Assembly: GCA_031551775.1 (NCBI GenBank)
Contig: JAVBND010000046.1
Span: 62,001 to 126,000 of the forward strand
DNA from: Anaerozeibacter sp031551775
GTDB taxonomy: Bacteria; Bacillota; Clostridia; Christensenellales; Aristaeellaceae
Length of the DNA: 64,000 bases
Direction of reading: 5' to 3'
How positions within the stretch are numbered: the first letter of the stretch is position 1; each line of letters opens with the position of its first letter. Of this stretch, positions 59,391-64,000 are shown one piece after another. Made by a program: the position numbers and the translations under genes. The notes beneath the pieces are model-generated. The model did not search any database. It was given only the letters and a program-made list of their open reading frames with translations, and was not told the origin of the DNA.

Positions 59391-60371
59391 CTACAGGCCT
59401 TTCCACGGGAGGTTGTCGATGGGGTACCATTCTTTGATGTTGTCCCAGGTGATGGCGATGTGATCGATGTAGTACTTCTCTTCAATCTCTTCGCCCGCAA
59501 CCATCTTATCGACGATGTTGAACACGAATTCGCCGTAGCGGTTCGGGAAATAGGCGATGGAGGCGATCCAGTTGGTGTCGCCGTTCACGGCGTACATAGG
59601 CTCCACAAAGTCCGCCGTGGCGTTCTGGCTGACGAGAACGATGTCCTTTTCGCGGCCCGCGGTCTCAGCGGCGGCATAGACGCCGGAAGCGGCTACGTCG
59701 TTGATGGTCGCGACCGCGACCCTCTTCGCGTCGGGATGGGCCAGCAGGAAATCCGCGAAACGCGCTTGGGTGAACTGTGCGTCATTCTGGCCGTCGATCT
59801 CGACGATCTGCTCGTCGGTGAATTCGATGCCCTTGTTCCTGAGTCCCGTCGGGAACATGCCCACGCGCGGCGCGGTCGCGGGACCTGACACCGGCTGGAT
59901 GATGAGCACGACGTAGTCCACTTGGCCGTCCCAGTTCTTGATGATCCATTCGCCCGCGGTCTCGCCCGCCAGCGTTCCGGCATAGGCGTTGTCTGCGCCG
60001 AAGAATGTCGCGCCTTCGTGGACGATGTCGATGGCGATGACCGGGATGTTCGCGGCGTTGAACTTCTCCATGATGACCGGCGCGACCGACTGATCGACGT
60101 TGAATTCGATCATGTAGTCGATGTCCATGGAAAGCAACGTGTCGGCGTTCTGAACGGCGGTGGCGCCGTCGGAGTTGTTGTCCACCGCGATTAGTTCGTA
60201 TCCCCGCTCCGCCGCGACTTTCTTCATGTTCTCACGCACCATCTTGCCAAAAGAACCCTTCTCGTTGATGTTGGCAAAGCCCACGCGGATGGGATCGCTC
60301 TGGGCGATGGCAGGCGCGGCTGCGGCGAGGATAAGCGCAAGAGCGATCATGAGGGTTAAAAATCTCTTCAT
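59391..60371 (-). CDS. Sugar ABC transporter substrate-binding protein (rhamnose locus)
   Basis: 326 residues. Signal peptide MKRFLTLMIALALILAAAAP with probable cleavage after AIA; no lipobox Cys. The mature part is a type I sugar-binding fold: IRVGFANINEKGSFGKMVRE, GYELIAVDNNSDGATAVQNA, IPVIAIDIVHEGATFFGADN, AYAGTLAGETAGEWI, and VAVATINDVAASGVYAAAET. GAAAGGGGAATG precedes the ATG at 60371. It is the first gene of the operon and is driven by a consensus promoter with triple repeats near its start point. Confidence 0.92.
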   Translation of the reverse strand: MKRFLTLMIALALILAAAAPAIAQSDPIRVGFANINEKGSFGKMVRENMKKVAAERGYELIAVDNNSDGATAVQNADTLLSMDIDYMIEFNVDQSVAPVIMEKFNAANIPVIAIDIVHEGATFFGADNAYAGTLAGETAGEWIIKNWDGQVDYVVLIIQPVSGPATAPRVGMFPTGLRNKGIEFTDEQIVEIDGQNDAQFTQARFADFLLAHPDAKRVAVATINDVAASGVYAAAETAGREKDIVLVSQNATADFVEPMYAVNGDTNWIASIAYFPNRYGEFVFNIVDKMVAGEEIEEKYYIDHIAITWDNIKEWYPIDNLPWKGL

Positions 60372-60397
60372 TGGACATTCCCCTTTCTTTATTTTGA

Positions 60398-60489
60398 TTG
60401 CCCGGTAGGTCGGGCAAACAAATACAATCATCTTTTTTGATGTTTTTTGATCTTTTTTGAATTGTAACAATCGGGAGCGCGTTTGTCAA
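60398..60489 (-). promoter_or_regulatory. Consensus promoter, triple 10-base operator repeats and leader hairpin of the transport operon
   Basis: On the minus strand TTGACA (60484-60489), exactly 17 bases, TACAAT (60461-60466). Directly downstream are three head-to-tail units CAAAAAAGAT, CAAAAAACAT, CAAAAAAGAT (60430-60459), which cover the expected start site. A small hairpin TTGCCCG/CGGGCAA (60398-60417) follows in the leader. The repeats are a good repressor target; the DeoR protein encoded at 62037 or the AraC protein at 55470 could use them. Confidence 0.7.
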
Positions 60490-60540
60490 CCGCGATCATC
60501 GCATTGGTTTGTTTATCACAAATATTCCGTTTTCACACAA

Positions 60541-62025
60541 TTATCGCTCGGTGATATAGGAGAATACGTCGGATTTTGAAATGTGTTTGCCGAAAAATTC
60601 GCGATGCCCGCCCTTCTTAAGCGCAAGCACACGGTCGCACATGCCAACCAACTCGTCGATATGCGAGGAAATGACCAGCAGCGCGCCGCCGCGCTGAACA
60701 TAGGCGTTCATGAGGTTGTAGATTTCATTGCGTGAGGCGGCATCGATGTTCTTGGTGGGTTCTTCCAGCATCAGCACGCGGCAGTTTGAAAACAGCCAAC
60801 GCGCGAGCAGTACCTTTTGCTGGTTTCCGGTCGAGAGGGATAAAACCGCGTCCTTCATTGAACGCATGCGGATGTTCATTTTGCGCACGTAACCCTGCGC
60901 AATGCGCTGCTCTTTGTTTTTTCGAAGGATTCCCCATGAATGGACTGCCTTCAGGTTAGAAAGGGTGATGTTTTCCGGCACCGGAAATCCCGTTTCAAGC
61001 CCGCGTGCGATGCGGTCTTCCGAGAGATAGCCAATGCCCAGCCTTACCGCCGCCGCGGGATCCCCGATCGTCACAGGCTGGCCGTACATCAGGATTTTCC
61101 CTCCGGCCAAGCGGTCAAGTCCGTATAAAACATTCGGAATCAGCAGGCGCATCTCGCTCGTAAGCGCCGAAATGCCCAGGATCTCTCCCCTTCTGATTTC
61201 GATGTCAAGCGCTTTCAGCCCGGCTTCGCTTGAAAGCGAGATGGTTTTGAGAATCGGTTCCCGAGCCAGCGTCCTGAGCTTCGGATAGGCGTTTTTATTG
61301 GAGTCGTCAAGCATTTCGAGCACTCGCCCTTGATCGAGCTGGTCGCTCCTGCCCAGGTGGCGCAAGCGCCCATTTTCAAGGATCACCACGTTGTCAGCGA
61401 TTTCCAGAATGGTTTGAATGCGATGCGTGGTCACAAGCACACTGCCGCCGCGAGCGGCGATGCTCTTTAGCAGCAACAGCATGGGGTCAAAGCGTTCGTC
61501 CTCGGGCGAAAGGTCCGGCTCGTCAAACAGCACCAACCGCGCGCCCGAGAAGTACGCGCGAAGCAATTCGACCATGCGCTGCTGGCTGATCGTAAGGCTC
61601 GAGGCGGGCGCGTAGGCGTCCATATCAATTTCGAGCTCGTCAAGCATTTCCTGACACTTGCGGTACATCCTGCCCCAATCGATCATGCCCAAGCGGTTCT
61701 TGGGGTAGTGGTCGTGCATGAGGTTCTCCGCGACAGAAAGCGTGCCGACGAGGTTGGGCTGATCGAGGATGCACACGATGCCCGACCGATCAGCATCGGC
61801 CGGGGTCTTCGGACGGTAAGGCACGCCGTCCAGCGTCATATCCCCCTCCTCCGGCGCATATATTCCGGCGATGATTTTCAATAGCGTACTCTTGCCCGAT
61901 CCGTTCTCACCGATGACGCCGGTGATCTCGCCGCGCGCAACAGGCATGCTGACACCGGCGAGCGCCTCCGCATCGCCGTACCGCTTGGTTATATTATTGA
62001 GATTCAGAAATGACGTCTCGCGCAT
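60541..62025 (-). CDS. Additional sugar-type ABC ATPase, divergent, without its own permease
   Basis: 494 residues with two nucleotide-binding domains. First: Walker A GENGSGKSTLLKIIAG, signature LTISQQRMVELLRAYF, Walker B LVLFDEPDLSPEDERFD; the usual DEPTSAL D-loop is lost. Second: the Walker A region is degraded to LTSEMRLLIPNVLYG, signature LSTGNQQKVLLARWLF, Walker B VLMLEEPTKNIDAASRNE with Glu for Asp. Identity to the ATPase at 57808 is clearly low. The ATG at 62025 follows GGAGG by five bases. It is just downstream of the DeoR gene, and no permease or binding protein accompanies it. It may serve the neighbouring transporter as an alternative ATPase or have a regulatory role. Confidence 0.85.
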   Translation of the reverse strand: MRETSFLNLNNITKRYGDAEALAGVSMPVARGEITGVIGENGSGKSTLLKIIAGIYAPEEGDMTLDGVPYRPKTPADADRSGIVCILDQPNLVGTLSVAENLMHDHYPKNRLGMIDWGRMYRKCQEMLDELEIDMDAYAPASSLTISQQRMVELLRAYFSGARLVLFDEPDLSPEDERFDPMLLLLKSIAARGGSVLVTTHRIQTILEIADNVVILENGRLRHLGRSDQLDQGRVLEMLDDSNKNAYPKLRTLAREPILKTISLSSEAGLKALDIEIRRGEILGISALTSEMRLLIPNVLYGLDRLAGGKILMYGQPVTIGDPAAAVRLGIGYLSEDRIARGLETGFPVPENITLSNLKAVHSWGILRKNKEQRIAQGYVRKMNIRMRSMKDAVLSLSTGNQQKVLLARWLFSNCRVLMLEEPTKNIDAASRNEIYNLMNAYVQRGGALLVISSHIDELVGMCDRVLALKKGGHREFFGKHISKSDVFSYITER

Positions 62026-62036
62026 GCCTGCCTCCG

Positions 62037-62813
62037 TCAAATGGATGTATAGAGCCGAACGCCATGATCGATGAAATACTCGCTGAATTCCCCGGAGATT
62101 TGCATATTGGAGACCACGCTTTGAAAAAAATCAAGCGGCGCGAGCGGCACCATGGTGCGCTTGCCAAATTTGGAAAAATCGATGAGCATCACGGTCTCCT
62201 CGGCGCGTCTGATGATGGCCTTGTACAGCGCCGCCTGCTCGCGGCTGTACATCGTATAACCGGCTTCCAGCGTCGCGCCTTGGGCGGACAGGAAGGCTTT
62301 GTCAAGGTACATGTTTTGAATATTGTCCTCGGCATACATGCCGTAGCTTGACAAGATGCCCTCAATTGTCTCCACATCGCCGCCCAGCAGCACCGTTGAA
62401 ACGCGGCTTTTGCGCGCCGTCGCCGCCGCGACATTCAGACTATTGGTCACGATGGTGACATTCATGTCGGGCAATTGTTCGGCAAAGCACAGGCAAGTCG
62501 AGCCCGCGCCGATGAACACGCATTCACCCTCGCCGATTAGGCTTGCGGCAATCAGGCCAATTTCGCGCTTTTCCTTTGAATAGTGATCGATATCGATGTT
62601 TAATTGGATTTCACCAAAAGAGGCATCCCCCACTTCCTGAAGCAGCGCCCCGCCATGCTCCTTGATGAGAAATCCCTCATTTTCCAAAATATCAAGGTCC
62701 CTGCGCACGGTAGCCACAGACACGCTGAGCAAGGTGCACAGCGCAGCCACATCGATGTGTTTTGATTCCAGCAGGATCTCCCTGATTCTCTTTCGTCTCT
62801 CGGCGGCGAACAT
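62037..62813 (-). CDS. DeoR/GlpR-family regulator (rhamnose transport locus)
   Basis: 258 residues. Winged helix RRKRIREILLESKHIDVAAL and LSVSVATVRRDLDILENEGF, then HGGAL. The sensor domain has SLIGEGECVFIGAGSTCLCF, VTIVTNSLNVAAATARKS, VSTVLLGGDVETIEGILSSY and EETVMLIDFSKFGKRTM. It resembles sugar-phosphate-responsive DeoR repressors. It starts an operon with the ATPase at 60541. Three direct repeats lie just upstream of its start. Confidence 0.9.
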   Translation of the reverse strand: MFAAERRKRIREILLESKHIDVAALCTLLSVSVATVRRDLDILENEGFLIKEHGGALLQEVGDASFGEIQLNIDIDHYSKEKREIGLIAASLIGEGECVFIGAGSTCLCFAEQLPDMNVTIVTNSLNVAAATARKSRVSTVLLGGDVETIEGILSSYGMYAEDNIQNMYLDKAFLSAQGATLEAGYTMYSREQAALYKAIIRRAEETVMLIDFSKFGKRTMVPLAPLDFFQSVVSNMQISGEFSEYFIDHGVRLYTSI

Positions 62814-62832
62814 GGTTAAATCCTTCCTTATC

Positions 62833-62868
62833 GGATATCGTTACCGGATGTCGCTTTTGGATATCGTT
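62833..62868 (-). promoter_or_regulatory. Triple 13-base direct repeats upstream of the DeoR gene
   Basis: GGATATCGTT (62833-62842), GGATGTCGCT (62846-62855) and GGATATCGTT (62859-62868) recur with an exact 13-base period, 20 bases before the start codon. Such tandem sites in front of a regulator gene suggest autoregulation. No clear promoter hexamers were identified with them. The rest of 62869-62995 shows nothing that can be assigned. Confidence 0.55.
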
Positions 62869-62995
62869 GTTTTGCATTTTCGCCACAAAAGACAAAAATC
62901 CTTCATTTTCGCTCAATCATTTTGCGGCAGAGGCAATTGGGGAACCGCACGGGAGGCAATGCCTCATGAAAACGCGAAGCCAGCGCGGCCTCTTC

Positions 62996-63781
62996 CTATC
63001 CTCTGATGGGCAGCGTCACAACAACCTCGATCCTGTCCTCCTTGTGCTCGACCCGGCTGGTGGCCTTGACGCCGGCATCGTTGAGCGTCTTGACCACGCC
63101 CAGCACCGCGTTGATGAGCATCCGGTGGTCGCGCAGGTGCAACCGGAAGCGCGGATGCGCCGCATTTTGGGCGTTCATCTTTTCTACCAGCGCTTCCGTT
63201 TGCCTTACGTTCAAGTGCTCCGACGACGCGCGCGCCGCAGCCTCAAGCTGCTTATCCTCATGCTCGATCGCCAGGAGCGCGCGTGCGTGGCGTTCGCTGA
63301 GCGATCCGTCCAGGAGCGCCTGACGCACCGCGCCGGGAAGACGCAACAGGCGCAGCTTGTTGGCAACCGCGCTTTGGCTCAGCCCCAACCGTCCCGCCAG
63401 CGCTTCCTGGGAGAAGCCAAAGCTCGACAGCATTTGTTTAAACGCTTCGGCTTCCTCGAAGTAGTGCAAGTCTTCGCGTTGCAGGTTTTCGATCAGCGCC
63501 ATCAAAGCCGCCTCTCGCGCGTCCACGTTTTTGACCAGCGCGTCGATCACGGGATAGCCCAGCTTCTTCACCGCGCGCAGGCGCCGCTCGCCCGCGATCA
63601 ATTCATACGAATCGCCAAGCCTTCTGACCACCACCGGCGAGAGCAAGCCGTACTGGCTGATGGAATTTGACAATTCGTCAATGGATTGTTCGATAAAGCG
63701 GGTGCGCGGCTGCATCGCCGAAGCAAAAATCGCATCGACCGGGAGCTGAACCAGCTTGTCCTGCGCGTATATGTTTTGCAT
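62996..63781 (-). CDS. noc: ParB/Noc-family chromosome partition or nucleoid occlusion protein
   Basis: 261 residues. The ParB N-terminal CTP-binding domain is seen in VQLPVDAIFASAMQPRTRF, LSNSISQYGLLSPVVVRRLG and the GERRLRAVKKLGYP motif, then NLQREDLHYFEEAEAFKQML, and the helix-turn-helix SQEALAGRLGLSQSAVANKL. A short C-terminal dimerisation part follows. The length and the RLPGAVRQALLDGSLSERHA linker fit both Noc and Spo0J/ParB. Without parA or rsmG in view the choice of Noc is tentative. The start MQNIYAQDK at 63781 is taken as the likely one. Confidence 0.82.
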   Translation of the reverse strand: MQNIYAQDKLVQLPVDAIFASAMQPRTRFIEQSIDELSNSISQYGLLSPVVVRRLGDSYELIAGERRLRAVKKLGYPVIDALVKNVDAREAALMALIENLQREDLHYFEEAEAFKQMLSSFGFSQEALAGRLGLSQSAVANKLRLLRLPGAVRQALLDGSLSERHARALLAIEHEDKQLEAAARASSEHLNVRQTEALVEKMNAQNAAHPRFRLHLRDHRMLINAVLGVVKTLNDAGVKATSRVEHKEDRIEVVVTLPIRG

Positions 63782-63907
63782 CGCCAACGCCTCCGCACTT
63801 TTCGATCCTCGTGGCGCGTACAAAAACAAACGCGCCCGCCCGCTTTATTGTATTCACGGATGAGCGCAATACTGCACAAACGACAGAGGTTTTGTTGTTC
63901 GCAAAGT

Positions 63908-64000
63908 TTATATGCCCAACATACGCCCGTTTTGCTTTAACCACTGTTTTGAGTCCTTGTAATCGGGCAGGTGCCTTTCGACCATGTCCCAAAACCTCAT
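63908..64000 (-). CDS. C-terminal end of an unidentified gene running off the right edge
   Basis: An open frame enters from the window edge and ends in TAA at 63908-63910. The visible 30 residues read RFWDMVERHLPDYKDSKQWL and then KQNGRMLGI. The amphipathic, charged character looks like real protein rather than shadow sequence, but it is too short to name. The neighbouring Noc/ParB gene begins 127 bases further on. If the frame does not extend past the edge, it may be chance. Confidence 0.3.
   Translation of the reverse strand: MRFWDMVERHLPDYKDSKQWLKQNGRMLGI

Noticed and set aside
62952..62965. GAGGCA/TGCCTC hairpin as terminator after the Noc-like gene
   Set aside because: The loop would be a single base and there is no U tract.

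Overview
The window looks like a chromosomal piece of a GC-rich, endospore-forming member of the Bacillota (Clostridia). The grounds are the conserved order spoVT-mazG-hup-rqcP, a fused ispDF, a Noc/ParB-like protein at the right edge, strong GGAGG ribosome binding sites almost everywhere, and many binding-protein-type sugar ABC systems. High GC creates long open frames opposite most genes; these were ignored. A finer placement (for example a Christensenellales-like lineage) is only a guess from signal peptides and gene content. No rRNA, tRNA, CRISPR array, prophage or transposase gene was found.

Region by region. (1) 1-5852, minus strand: an operon of M24 aminopeptidase, GH95 fucosidase-like enzyme and Opp-type transporter genes running off the left edge; a divergent FCD-domain regulator and L-serine dehydratase follow at 5998-8228. 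(2) 8276-12102: a secreted two-YARHG protein and a hybrid sensor kinase, separated by a hairpin-rich intergenic stretch. (3) 12171-18558, minus strand: housekeeping and sporulation block mtaD-ahcY-ispDF-rqcP-hup-mazG-spoVT. (4) 18694-24336: an AraC regulator, a 166-bp palindromic repeat element, then a secreted flavin reductase, an SCP2-like protein and a class III aminotransferase. (5) 24414-32371, minus strand: a LytTR regulator, a 1181-residue repeat-rich surface protein, and the operon gltX-TupA-PHP-DUF218. (6) 32586-33452: an 8-oxoguanine glycosylase. (7) 33471-47043: a large carbohydrate locus. A DeoR/SIS pair points left; pointing right are YjbQ, FGGY kinase, amidohydrolase, triosephosphate-isomerase-like protein, a second YjbQ, LacI regulator, aldose-1-epimerase-like protein, a complete sugar ABC transporter, and an AraA/FucI-superfamily isomerase. 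(8) 47247-50335: an AgrC-like sensor and an L,D-transpeptidase. (9) 50464-62813: a bifurcating lactate dehydrogenase set (EtfB, ferredoxin-EtfA, FAD oxidase), a second sugar isomerase, AraC, the second copy of the palindromic element, rhaM, a sugar ABC transporter, an extra unpaired sugar ATPase and a DeoR regulator. (10) 62996-63781: Noc/ParB-like.

How the genes may work together. GH95 with Opp permeases would release and import deoxysugar-containing glycans. The locus at 53910-60371 would handle L-rhamnose or a related 6-deoxysugar, whose lactaldehyde/lactate end products match the adjacent lactate dehydrogenase/Etf set. The 33471-47043 locus is the best candidate for an undescribed pathway. 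It has an isomerase, a sugar kinase, two phosphosugar-isomerase-type proteins, an amidohydrolase and two UPF0047/YjbQ proteins but no recognisable aldolase, and a multi-box GTGCAC operator region sits in front of its transporter.
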